This document shows, in pieces, positions 17,356 through 25,328 of a stretch of 64,000 nucleotides of DNA. Where the stretch lies: contig NZ_QFBC01000005.1 of the NCBI RefSeq assembly GCF_003122325.1, forward strand, positions 284,041-348,040, written 5' to 3'. Position numbers and translations under genes: made by a program. Within the stretch, counting starts at the first letter, position 1; the number at the start of each line of letters is the position of its first letter. The stretch comes from Rhizobium album (lineage in GTDB: Bacteria > Pseudomonadota > Alphaproteobacteria > Rhizobiales > Rhizobiaceae). The notes under the pieces were generated by a model, which saw only the letters and a program-made list of their open reading frames with translations, was not told the DNA's origin and ran no database searches.

Positions 17356-18702
17356 ATGGCGATGCAGACGGGAGCGAGCCGGCGGCTTGCGGCCTTCGCC
17401 GCGGGCCTGGCATGGGAGCAGGTGCCCGCCGAGGTGCGGCACGCGGCGAAACGCTGCCTGGTCAATTTCTTCGCAACCGCAATCGCCGGCAGCGGCGAGC
17501 CGGCGCTCGACAAGGCCTGCGGCGTTCTCGGCGCCTTCAGCGGCCCGTCGTCTTCCACCGTGATCGGCCGTGACGAACGGCCGGACATGCTGTGGGCGTC
17601 GTTCCTGAATGCCGCCAGCGCCAATGTCTTCGATTTCGACGACACGCATATTCCGACGATCATCCACCCGACGGCGCCGGTCGCTCCCGTCGTTTTCGCG
17701 CTGGCGGAAAACCGTCCGCTGCGCGGCGAGGAGCTTTTGCTGGCCTTCATTCTCGGCGTGGAAATCGAATGCCGCATCGGCAATGCCGTTTCGCCGAGCC
17801 ATTACAGCCGCGGCTGGCACATCACCTCAACCTGCGGCACGTTCGGCGCCGCCTTTGCTGCCGGCAAGATTTTGGGTTTCGGCGAAGGGCAGTTCCTCGA
17901 CGCCCTCGGCAATGCTTCGGCGCAGGCCTCCGGTCTGGTCGAGACGCTGGGCACGATGTCGAAAAGCATCAGCGTCGGCAATGCCGCCCGCAACGGGCTG
18001 CTATCGGCGCTGCTTGCTGCCGACGGCTTCTCCGGCCCTGCCTTGCCCTTGGAAGGTCCGCGCGGCTTTCTGGAGGTTACGGCGGAAAAGCCTGACCTTG
18101 CTATTCTCCTCGATGGCCTCGGAACACGCTGGGAAATCCTCTCCAACACGTTCAAGCCTTATCCCTGCGGCGTCGTGCTCAATCCGGTGATCGATGCGTG
18201 CCTGACCTTGCGCGGCAAGCCGGGTTTCGACGCCGCGGCCATCGAAAAAATCACCCTGACGGGTCATCCGCTGCTGCGCCAGCGCACCGACCGGCCCGGT
18301 GTTGCGACCGGCCGCCTGTCGCAGGTCAGCGCCCAACATGCGGTGGCGATATCCTTGCTCACCGGCAAGGCCGGCCTGCCGGAATTCAGCGACGAGAGCG
18401 TTGCCGACCCGGCGGTGCGGGCGCTTGGCGAAAAGCTCTCTTTCGTCGACGATCCCGCCTTCGATGTCGAAGGGGCACGCGTCGAGATCACCCTGGCCTG
18501 CGGAAATCTGGCGGTGACGGTGGAAAAGGCGCGCGGCAGCCTCGGCAATCCCTTGAGCGATGCCGAACTGGAGGACAAACTGAAGGTACTCAGCCGGTAT
18601 CGCGGTCGAAGCTTCGATATCGACCGCTTGCTGTCGGCCATCTGGGCGCTCGACCGAACGGACGATGCGGGTGCCGTTATGAAACACGCGGCCGGCCACT
18701 AA
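17356..18702 (+). CDS. MmgE/PrpD-family protein (dehydratase/decarboxylase-like)
   Basis: 448-aa member of the 2-methylcitrate dehydratase / cis-aconitate decarboxylase fold: an all-helical N-terminal domain with DFDDTHIPTIIHPTAP, RGWHITSTCGTFGAA and NPLSDAELEDK near the end. Members dehydrate, isomerise or decarboxylate aconitate-like acids. A substituted, unsaturated di- or tricarboxylate from ring opening would be a fitting substrate. AAGG lies 7 bases before the ATG at 17356; a GTG at 17350 overlapping the upstream stop is the alternative start. Confidence 0.83.
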   Translation: MAMQTGASRRLAAFAAGLAWEQVPAEVRHAAKRCLVNFFATAIAGSGEPALDKACGVLGAFSGPSSSTVIGRDERPDMLWASFLNAASANVFDFDDTHIPTIIHPTAPVAPVVFALAENRPLRGEELLLAFILGVEIECRIGNAVSPSHYSRGWHITSTCGTFGAAFAAGKILGFGEGQFLDALGNASAQASGLVETLGTMSKSISVGNAARNGLLSALLAADGFSGPALPLEGPRGFLEVTAEKPDLAILLDGLGTRWEILSNTFKPYPCGVVLNPVIDACLTLRGKPGFDAAAIEKITLTGHPLLRQRTDRPGVATGRLSQVSAQHAVAISLLTGKAGLPEFSDESVADPAVRALGEKLSFVDDPAFDVEGARVEITLACGNLAVTVEKARGSLGNPLSDAELEDKLKVLSRYRGRSFDIDRLLSAIWALDRTDDAGAVMKHAAGH

Positions 18703-18732
18703 GCCATCGCTGCAGGAACAGGAGTGAAGACC

Positions 18733-19914
18733 ATGAGCAAACCCACCCAGACCGATCCGATTTTTACGCTGACCACCGGTCCTGTCGATTCCTATCCGGC
18801 GGTCCTGCGGGCGCTGGCGCGGCCGGTGCTATATGATTACGATCCGGCTTTCCTTGAGCATTACGAAAATGTTTCCCGCAAGGTGCAGAAGGCGTTCGCC
18901 TCGCGCACCATGCCGGTGATCCTGCAGGGCGAGCCGGTGCTCGGCCTCGAAGCCGCTGCCGCCTCGCTGCTGGCCAGGGAGGATGTCGTCCTCAATCTGG
19001 CTTCGGGCGTTTACGGCGCCGGCTTTGCCGGCTGGGCGAAGCGTTATTGCGCCGAGGTGGTGGAAATCCGCGTTCCCTATAACGAGGTGATCGATCCGCA
19101 ATCGGTCGCCGACATGCTGAAGGCCCGCCCGGAGATCCGCGTCGTCGCGGTTTGCCATCACGATACGCCTTCCGGCACCATCAATCCGGTCGCCGAAATC
19201 GGCCGGATCGTCCATGCGCATGGTGCCCTGCTGCTGGTGGATGCCGTGTCGTCCTTCGGCGGCATGGAGGTCTATCCCGACACGATCCATGCCGACCTGT
19301 TTGTGACTGGCCCCAACAAGTGCCTCGGCTGCCCGCCCGGCCTCTCGCTGCTGTCGGTGAGCGATGCCGCCTGGGCGAAGATGAAGGCCAATCCGGCTGC
19401 GCCGCGGGCCTCGATGCTGTCGATCCTCGATTGGGAAGACGCCTGGCGCGCCGACCGCCCCTTCCCTTTCACCCCGTCGGTCGCCGAAATCAACGGCCTC
19501 GATGCGGCGCTCGACCTCTACCTTGACGAAGGCCCGGAAAACGTCTGGCGCCGCCATGCGCTGACGGCCGAGGCCACCCGCGCCGGCATCCTGGCCGCCG
19601 GCCTGAAACTCTGGCCGGCCAGCGAGGCGATTTCATCGCCGACGACGACGGCCGTTCGTGTTCCCGAGGGCATCGACGAAGCGGTGCTGCGCAAGGAGGC
19701 GCGGCGGCGGTACGGCGTGGTGTTCTCCTCCGGCCGTGGCGAAACGCTCGGCAAGCTGACGCGCATCGGCCATATGGGGCCGACGGCGCGGCCGATCTAT
19801 GCCCCGATCGCCATCACGGCGCTGGTCGGCACGCTGTCGGCCATGGGTGTTGCCGGCCTTGATCTCGGCGCCGGCGTGACGGCTGCCATGGCGGTGATCG
19901 ACCGCGATCTGTGA
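18733..19914 (+). CDS. ppaT: Pyridoxamine-pyruvate aminotransferase
   Basis: 393 aa, the length of the Mesorhizobium loti enzyme, and close to it throughout (TTGPVDSYPAVLRAL, NKCLGCPPGLS, EINGLDAALDLYLDEGP). The enzyme transfers the amino group of pyridoxamine to pyruvate, giving pyridoxal and alanine, and uses no added cofactor because its substrate is the B6 vitamer. Active-site residues I recall from that enzyme (E68, K197, R336, R345) appear here as E67, K196, R335 and R344, a constant shift of one. AGGAG lies 9 bases before the ATG at 18733; a GTG at 18724 is less likely. Last gene of the plus-strand operon. Confidence 0.9.
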   Translation: MSKPTQTDPIFTLTTGPVDSYPAVLRALARPVLYDYDPAFLEHYENVSRKVQKAFASRTMPVILQGEPVLGLEAAAASLLAREDVVLNLASGVYGAGFAGWAKRYCAEVVEIRVPYNEVIDPQSVADMLKARPEIRVVAVCHHDTPSGTINPVAEIGRIVHAHGALLLVDAVSSFGGMEVYPDTIHADLFVTGPNKCLGCPPGLSLLSVSDAAWAKMKANPAAPRASMLSILDWEDAWRADRPFPFTPSVAEINGLDAALDLYLDEGPENVWRRHALTAEATRAGILAAGLKLWPASEAISSPTTTAVRVPEGIDEAVLRKEARRRYGVVFSSGRGETLGKLTRIGHMGPTARPIYAPIAITALVGTLSAMGVAGLDLGAGVTAAMAVIDRDL

Positions 19915-20221
19915 CGTCAGACGCTGCCGTCGGCGCAGGCGGCAGCGGCCCACCTGAAAAAGGCGGGTTGGCATAGTATTATATTCGCGTATTATGCGAA
20001 TCTGATGGGGGATGAGGCCAGAAGCGGTTTTCACGGGATATTGCCGCCGGGGCATGACGCCTTCGACGAGGTTGACGTCTGTCAAGAATGGCGGGGACTG
20101 AAGCTCGCAGGTCGGTGGCGATGCTTGGTACAGTTCCCCGGACTATGGTATGAAGTGCGTGGTTGTCGAAGCTTTGGCCGGATAGCTGCGGTCGCGCACG
20201 GGACAGGATACGAAACCGCTG
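19915..20221. other. Intergenic region before the GntR gene
   Basis: 307 bases without a supported gene. It holds an inverted repeat (19983-20001) about 70 bases after the transaminase stop and otherwise the presumed promoter of the GntR gene. No clear T-rich terminator is visible. Confidence 0.6.
19983..20001. promoter_or_regulatory. Inverted repeat ATTCGC-N7-GCGAAT
   Basis: A perfect 6-bp dyad with an AT-rich 7-base centre, in an AT-rich pocket between the operon end and the GntR gene. It could be an operator for autoregulation of that gene or a weak terminator; there is no T-run after it. Confidence 0.4.
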
Positions 20222-20962
20222 ATGCTGAATAACAACGGTAAGAAGAAGATGCCGGTTTTGTCCAAGGACGCGCCCCAGTATAATTTCAAGGTCACCAAGA
20301 CGGCTGCACCCTTGCGCCACAGCGTCACGGAAAGCATTCGCAATTCCATCGCCGCCGGCATCTACAAGGCCGGTGACCGGCTGACGGAACGCGATCTCTG
20401 CGAAATGACTGGCGTCAGTCGCACGGCCGTGCGCGAGGCGCTGCGCCAGCTTGAATCCGAAGGAATGATTCACGTCCTGCCGCACCGCGGCCCGATCGTC
20501 GCCGGTGTCACGCCGGAGCAGGCCGAAGGCATCTACCAGGTGCGCATGGAACTCGAAGGGCTGGCCAGCGAATTGTTTGCGCAGCGTGCGACGCCCGCCG
20601 ACCACAAGGCATTGCGCAAGGCCTTCAAGAAGATGAAGGATTCGTCCACCTCGACGGATTCCATCGTCCGCCTCAAGGCCAAGAACGACTTCTACGATTG
20701 TCTGATCTCCGGCGCTTACAACGAAGCGCTGGGCCAGACGCTCTCCATGCTCAACTCCCGCATCATGGTGCTGCGGGCCACGTCGCTGCAGGCGCCGGGC
20801 CGCACGGTGCAGAGCATGGAGGAACTGAGCGAACTGGTGGAACTGCTGGTCGCCCGTAAAGATGCCGAGGCGCGCAAGGCGGCGATCAAGCATGTGTCCA
20901 ATGCCGCCAAGGTGGCGATCGGCATTCTGCGCGCCCAGTTCGAGGAAGCGGCCGCGGAGTAA
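20222..20962 (+). CDS. GntR-family regulator with FCD domain
   Basis: 246 aa. A winged helix lies at about residues 30-100 (GDRLTERDLCEMTGVSRTAV, then REALRQLESEGMI), then an FCD helical ligand domain (ELEGLASELFAQR, KAKNDFYDCLISGA). FCD regulators usually repress catabolic operons until a carboxylic-acid metabolite binds. Standing between the two halves of the island, it is the likely local regulator. I recall a GntR-family repressor reported for the Mesorhizobium B6 pathway, which would match. Confidence 0.87.
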   Translation: MLNNNGKKKMPVLSKDAPQYNFKVTKTAAPLRHSVTESIRNSIAAGIYKAGDRLTERDLCEMTGVSRTAVREALRQLESEGMIHVLPHRGPIVAGVTPEQAEGIYQVRMELEGLASELFAQRATPADHKALRKAFKKMKDSSTSTDSIVRLKAKNDFYDCLISGAYNEALGQTLSMLNSRIMVLRATSLQAPGRTVQSMEELSELVELLVARKDAEARKAAIKHVSNAAKVAIGILRAQFEEAAAE

Positions 20963-21002
20963 CGGCGGCAGGTTTGCCGCCGCTGCCGCATGGCGGATCG
21001 TT

Positions 21003-21770
21003 TCAGATCCCCGGCGTCGCGCCGCCATCGACATTGATCACCGTGCCCTGGATATAGGAGGCCTTGTCGGAAACGAGGAAGGCGACCGTGTGGGCGATCT
21101 CTTCCGGCGTGCCGTAGCGGTCGATGTGTTGGGCCAGGCGCATCTCCTCGCGGGCCTGCTCGAAGCTGATGCCCTGGTCCCTCGCCCGGACCTTGATGCG
21201 AGCTTCCAGCCGATCGGTAACAATATGACCGGGGCACAGCACGTTCATGCGAATGTTATCCACTGCTGCCCGCTTCGACAGCGCCTTGGTGAAATTGATG
21301 ATGGCGGAATTCACCGAGCCACCGATGGTGAAATCCGGTTCCGGCGTGTGGGCGCCGATGCCAGAAATGTTGACGATGCTGCCGCCGGCCTTGGCAAGCG
21401 CCGGCCATGCGGCGCGGCAGAAGCGCACGGTGGCATGAAACTTCAGCGCGAAGCCGCTGATGAAATCCTCTTCCGTCAGGGTGAAGAAATCGCCGCGCTT
21501 GGTGGCGCCGGCATTGTTGACGACGACGTCGATCCGGCCGAACGCATCGAGGGCGGCCTTGACCACCGCGTCGGGCGCCTCGGGCTGTGAAAGATCGGCG
21601 GCGACGGCGAGTGTCGCCGGCGCGCCCGCGGCCTTTGCCAGTTCGACCGTTTCGTCGAGGCCGGCCTGGTCGCGGGCGGCAACCACGACGGCATAACCGG
21701 CCCGGCCGAGTTCGATGGCGATGGCCCGTCCCAATCCCTTGCTGGCGCCGGTCACGATCGCTGTCTGCAT
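21003..21770 (-). CDS. SDR-fold protein with degenerate active site
   Basis: 255 aa with an intact NAD(P)-binding motif TGASKGLG (residues 7-14) and NNAG (85-88). Only S136 of the catalytic tetrad remains. The positions where Tyr and Lys belong read TIGGSVNS (148-155), and the usual Asn helix position is replaced by K110/F111. It may bind nucleotide and act by another chemistry, or work as a sensor or scaffold. It is convergent with the GntR gene and its upstream region contains unusual nested repeats. Fold sure, enzyme activity doubtful. Confidence 0.8.
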   Translation of the reverse strand: MQTAIVTGASKGLGRAIAIELGRAGYAVVVAARDQAGLDETVELAKAAGAPATLAVAADLSQPEAPDAVVKAALDAFGRIDVVVNNAGATKRGDFFTLTEEDFISGFALKFHATVRFCRAAWPALAKAGGSIVNISGIGAHTPEPDFTIGGSVNSAIINFTKALSKRAAVDNIRMNVLCPGHIVTDRLEARIKVRARDQGISFEQAREEMRLAQHIDRYGTPEEIAHTVAFLVSDKASYIQGTVINVDGGATPGI

Positions 21771-22115
21771 TGTCTTTTCCTTCGTGTTTCACAAGGTTAA
21801 ACAGGCAGTTTTCCAAGCTTTTTCAAGGCGATGGAGCAGGCTGCCGATTTCCCCTTTTCGCGCCTCAATGCGCTTGACAGATTGTATTACGGTATGAGAG
21901 TGTTATGCCCATTGAGGCGTGTCAAGCCCAATGGTCCCCGGTTCGGGAAATTGTTCCGAACGGCTTTTCTGAACAGGTGCAGGAAAGGCTTTCCCGATGC
22001 AAGTCGATTGGCGTATCCACGGTGCGATGACTGCCTTGCGGCAGGCTTCCGGCCGTCCGTGCGCCGGTCTTGCCGGCGGCGGGGGCGAAGGCGGCAGGGC
22101 CGCCCCCTCTTCGTC
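21771..22115. other. Intergenic region with nested inverted repeats
   Basis: 345 bases upstream of the SDR gene and downstream of the secreted-protein gene. Its left half holds overlapping repeats (21861-21934). The right half is GC-rich with no supported gene; short frames there lack family features or ribosome sites. Confidence 0.6.
21861..21934. promoter_or_regulatory. Three interlocking inverted repeats upstream of the SDR gene
   Basis: CGCCTCAATG (21861-21870) pairs with CATTGAGGCG (21910-21919). GCTTGACA (21872-21879) pairs with TGTCAAGC (21920-21927). CCATTG (21909-21914) pairs with CAATGG (21929-21934). The first two cross, and the first and third compete for the same bases. They lie about 90-165 bases before the SDR start, so they may be operator half-sites or a switchable leader RNA. 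Confidence 0.5.
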
Positions 22116-22544
22116 TCATATCGCCTTGCAGGTCATCCGGTTTTCGGCCTGGGTGCAGACGAGATTTTCCGCCGCCGGCGTGTCTCCGGCCCGACGTGAC
22201 AGGACGATCTCGGCGCGCGTCTCCCAGGAGCGCCCCTCCAGGCCGCACCACAGCGACTGGATCGGCATGCGGTCTTCCTTGTCGTTGAGCAGGAAGATCT
22301 CGCCGCTTTTCGGATCCGACCACAGCTCGACGCTCACCTTTGCGCCCTCTGCGGCAATGCCGAGGTCCAGGGAATACCAGTGGGCGATCGCGCTCTTGCA
22401 GGCCATCGGGGCGGGGCCGGCATTGGTGAAGGTCATCGGCACCTTCACGAGCCCGTCACGGCCGCGCGCCACCACATGGACTTCCTGTGCGGCGGTCGTG
22501 CCGGCCAGGGCAATCAGGAACATTGAAATCAGGGAGAATTTCAT
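22116..22544 (-). CDS. Small secreted protein of unknown function
   Basis: 142 aa. A Sec signal peptide is clear (MKFSLISMFLIALAGTTAAQ). The mature part has three cysteines (C49, C100, C130) and a fourth at 139, with a beta-rich pattern (KVPMTFTNAGPAP, VSVELWSDPKSGEI) and the C-terminal ENLVCTQAENRMTC. The cysteines suggest disulfides in the periplasm. I do not recognise the family. It is divergent from the BMP-type importer and may share its control region. Confidence 0.7.
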   Translation of the reverse strand: MKFSLISMFLIALAGTTAAQEVHVVARGRDGLVKVPMTFTNAGPAPMACKSAIAHWYSLDLGIAAEGAKVSVELWSDPKSGEIFLLNDKEDRMPIQSLWCGLEGRSWETRAEIVLSRRAGDTPAAENLVCTQAENRMTCKAI

Positions 22545-22574
22545 CGTCGACTCGTTGAGTTGAATGAATATTGT

Positions 22575-22605
22575 GTTTGTTATTTGCAAAATACGAATAA
22601 CAAAC
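22575..22605. promoter_or_regulatory. 10-bp inverted repeat before the BMP-type importer
   Basis: GTTTGTTATT and AATAACAAAC are perfect arms around 11 bases, in a very AT-rich stretch between the divergent secreted-protein and binding-protein genes. It is likely an operator or overlaps the importer promoter. Confidence 0.55.
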
Positions 22606-22643
22606 ATATGAATTACAGGCAAACAAAAAGGGGAACCTAAGAA

Positions 22644-23678
22644 ATGAAGAGCATTCTGAAAAGAAGTGCGAGTGTTATTACTTTTGTTGCGCTCATGAAT
22701 ACTTTTGCGCTTGCCGCGGAAGTCAAGTCCATCGCCATCCTGACGCCGGAACAGGGCACGGATTTCGGCTGGAACCAGCAGGGCATCGATGCGGCCAAGG
22801 CTGCCGGCGCCAAGGCTGGCGTCGAAGTCACCGTTGCCGAAAACCTCGGTTACGGCGACGTTCGCCCGACGCTGCGCGAGCTTGCCGAAGACGGCGCGAG
22901 CCTGCTGATCGCCCATGCCAGCGGCTACAACACCGCTGCTCCGGAAATCGGCGCCGAGCTCAATGTTCCGGTTGCCATCGTCGACCGTCCGGACCAGTTG
23001 AAGGCCGGCGCCGTTGCCGACTACACGGCAAGCGGCCATGAAGGCGCCTATCTCGCCGGCCGCCTCGCCGCCAAGATGTCGCGCACCGGCGTCGTCGGCA
23101 TCGTCGTTTCCGGCGAGCCTCCGTCGTGGAACGCCATGTCTTCCGCTTTCGCAGAGGGCGTGAAGGCTGAAAAGTCGACCGTCGAAGTCCGTTACGCCGT
23201 GATCGGCCCGGCTGCTTATGCCGACGTCGCAGGCGGCAAGCGCGTTACGGAAACAGTGATCGCGGCTGGCGCCGACGTCATCTTCGGTCAGGGCAACGGC
23301 TCGTCCTTCGGCATGCTGCAGGCTGTCGAAACCACCAAGGCGACCGATGGCGGCAAGGTCTATTTCATCGACGTCATCGGCGACAAGACGTCGCTCGACA
23401 AGGGCTTCCTGCTGTCGTCCGTCATCTGGGACCTGACCCCGGTCTACGTTGCGATGATCGAGGACCTGAAGGCCGACAAGTTCGGCAGCCACAACTACGA
23501 CATCAAGCTCTCCGACGACTCCGTCAAGCTGCTCAAGACCAAGAGCATCCCGGACGATGTCTGGTCGCAGATTTCGGCGCTGCGCGACGACATCATTGCC
23601 GGCAAGATCAAGGTCGAGCCGCATTTCGATGCCGATACCGTGCACAAGCTTGTCACGGCCGTTCCGACGGCGCAGTAA
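22644..23678 (+). CDS. BMP/PnrA-family periplasmic binding protein
   Basis: 344 aa with a signal peptide ending FALAAE. The BMP/PnrA fold is indicated by LTPEQGTDFGWNQQGIDAA, AHASGYNTAAPE and GADVIFGQGNGSSFG, then PVYVAMIEDLK. Known members bind purine nucleosides or related heterocycles for ABC import. First gene of the four-gene importer operon. Beside the B6-like island, a vitamin B6 or pyridine ligand is possible but unproved. Confidence 0.87.
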   Translation: MKSILKRSASVITFVALMNTFALAAEVKSIAILTPEQGTDFGWNQQGIDAAKAAGAKAGVEVTVAENLGYGDVRPTLRELAEDGASLLIAHASGYNTAAPEIGAELNVPVAIVDRPDQLKAGAVADYTASGHEGAYLAGRLAAKMSRTGVVGIVVSGEPPSWNAMSSAFAEGVKAEKSTVEVRYAVIGPAAYADVAGGKRVTETVIAAGADVIFGQGNGSSFGMLQAVETTKATDGGKVYFIDVIGDKTSLDKGFLLSSVIWDLTPVYVAMIEDLKADKFGSHNYDIKLSDDSVKLLKTKSIPDDVWSQISALRDDIIAGKIKVEPHFDADTVHKLVTAVPTAQ

Positions 23679-23700
23679 TAGAGCGCAGACGATCGTTCGC

Positions 23701-23726
23701 CGCGCCGACGGGGTTCCGTCGGCGCG
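23701..23726 (+). terminator. Strong intercistronic stem-loop (attenuator)
   Basis: Perfect 11-bp stem CGCGCCGACGG / CCGTCGGCGCG with a GGTT loop, between the binding-protein and ATPase genes. A short T-run follows a few bases later (CCTTTT). It probably lowers expression of the downstream membrane and ATPase genes relative to the binding protein. Confidence 0.65.
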
Positions 23727-23744
23727 TGCGATGCCTTTTCGGAC

Positions 23745-25328
23745 ATGAAACAGAGTTGCAGATTTATGGTGGGCAGTTCCGCTTCTCCGGTTGCCGCACA
23801 AGGGCCAGTCGTGTCCTTGCGCCAGGTGACAAAGCGATTCCCGGGCGTGGTTGCCAACGACCACGTGACGATCGACCTCTGGCCGGGAGAGGTCCATGTT
23901 CTTCTCGGCGAAAACGGTGCGGGCAAATCGACGCTCGTCGGCATGCTTTCGGGGCTGCAGAAGCCGGATGAGGGCGAAATCCTCATCGACGGCTCGGCTA
24001 TCGATATCGCCTCGCCGCGCCAGGCGCTCGATCTCGGCATCGGCACCGTCTTCCAGCATTCGATGCTGGTGCCTTCCTTGACGCTGGTCGACAATTTTAC
24101 CCTCGGCGGCCCGTGGTGGAAGCGGCCGGACCGCGAAGGTGTCGCGGCGCGGATGCGCGAGCAGGCGAGCAGCATCGGTATCCGCATCGATCCTTATGCG
24201 CTGGCGGGTTCGCTGTCGCTCGGCGAACAGCAGCAGGTCGAGATCGTTCGCGCCCTGATGCGCGGCAGCCGCTGCCTGATCCTCGACGAGGCGACGGCGA
24301 TGCTGACGCCGCGCGATGCCGAACAGCTCGGCGAACTGATGCGCCGTCTCGTGGCGCGCGGGCTGGCCGTGGTGTTCATCACCCACAAGCTCAACGAGGC
24401 ACTGGCTTATGGTGACCGCATTTCCGTGCTGCGGCTCGGCAAGAATGCCGGCGCCATGGAGCCGCAGGTCTTGAAGAGCGCCGATACCTCCGCCGCAATG
24501 GCGGAAGTCGTGCGCATGATGTTCGGCACCAATGCTTTCGGTGAGGCAGAATCCGGCGCTCGCGAGATGCGTGCCGTTGGCGGCAGGCCGGTGCTGGCCG
24601 TCGATGGGCTTGCGGTCGACGATGGTTCGGTGCCGCTCTCCGGGATCTCCTTCACCGTGGCTGCGGGCGAAATCCTCGGCCTGGCCGGTATCGACGGCAA
24701 TGGCCAGAAGCAGCTGGCGGAAGCGCTTGCCGGGCAGCGGCCGATCCGTTCCGGCTCGCTGAAGCTCAAGGGCGTTTCGCTGGAAAAGGCAGGCGTCGGC
24801 GAGCGGCGCAGCCATGGGCTGCGATACGTCACCGACGACCGCCTGGGTGAAGGCACCGTCGGCACCTTCCCGGTGTCCACCAACCTGCTGCTCAAGCAGA
24901 TCGGCGACCGGCCGTTCTGGAAAAGCGGCGTCGAGCAGCCGGCGGCGATTGCCGACAATGCCCGGCGCTATGTCGGCGAATTCGACGTGCGCACGCCGAG
25001 CATCGAGACCCCGGTTGCAAAACTTTCCGGCGGCAACATCCAGAAGGTTCTTTTGGCGCGCGAGCTTTCGGGGGCGGCCGAGGCGGTGATTTTCGCCAAG
25101 CCGACCTATGGGCTGGATGTCCAGAACATCCGCTCCTCCCGCCGGCGCATCCGCGAGGCGGCGGAGGCCGGCCGCGCCGTGCTTTTGATCTCCACCGACC
25201 TTGAGGAAATCCTCGAACTGGCAGATCGTATCGCCGTCATGTCGCAAGGGCGCATCGTCGGAACGGTGGACAACGATGCCGATGCTAGGCGCAAGATCGG
25301 CGAATTGATGAGTGGGATGACGGTATGA
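23745..25328 (+). CDS. Double-domain ABC transporter ATPase (BMP/nucleoside type)
   Basis: 527 aa with two fused nucleotide-binding domains, as in YufO/NupO and sugar importers. The first has Walker A GENGAGKST, signature LSLGEQQQVEI and LDEATAMLTP. The second has a degenerate Walker A region (GIDGNGQKQ) and LSGGNIQKVLLARELSG. A second ATG at 23766 is a possible start. The 3' end overlaps the first permease by four bases. Confidence 0.9.
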   Translation: MKQSCRFMVGSSASPVAAQGPVVSLRQVTKRFPGVVANDHVTIDLWPGEVHVLLGENGAGKSTLVGMLSGLQKPDEGEILIDGSAIDIASPRQALDLGIGTVFQHSMLVPSLTLVDNFTLGGPWWKRPDREGVAARMREQASSIGIRIDPYALAGSLSLGEQQQVEIVRALMRGSRCLILDEATAMLTPRDAEQLGELMRRLVARGLAVVFITHKLNEALAYGDRISVLRLGKNAGAMEPQVLKSADTSAAMAEVVRMMFGTNAFGEAESGAREMRAVGGRPVLAVDGLAVDDGSVPLSGISFTVAAGEILGLAGIDGNGQKQLAEALAGQRPIRSGSLKLKGVSLEKAGVGERRSHGLRYVTDDRLGEGTVGTFPVSTNLLLKQIGDRPFWKSGVEQPAAIADNARRYVGEFDVRTPSIETPVAKLSGGNIQKVLLARELSGAAEAVIFAKPTYGLDVQNIRSSRRRIREAAEAGRAVLLISTDLEEILELADRIAVMSQGRIVGTVDNDADARRKIGELMSGMTV

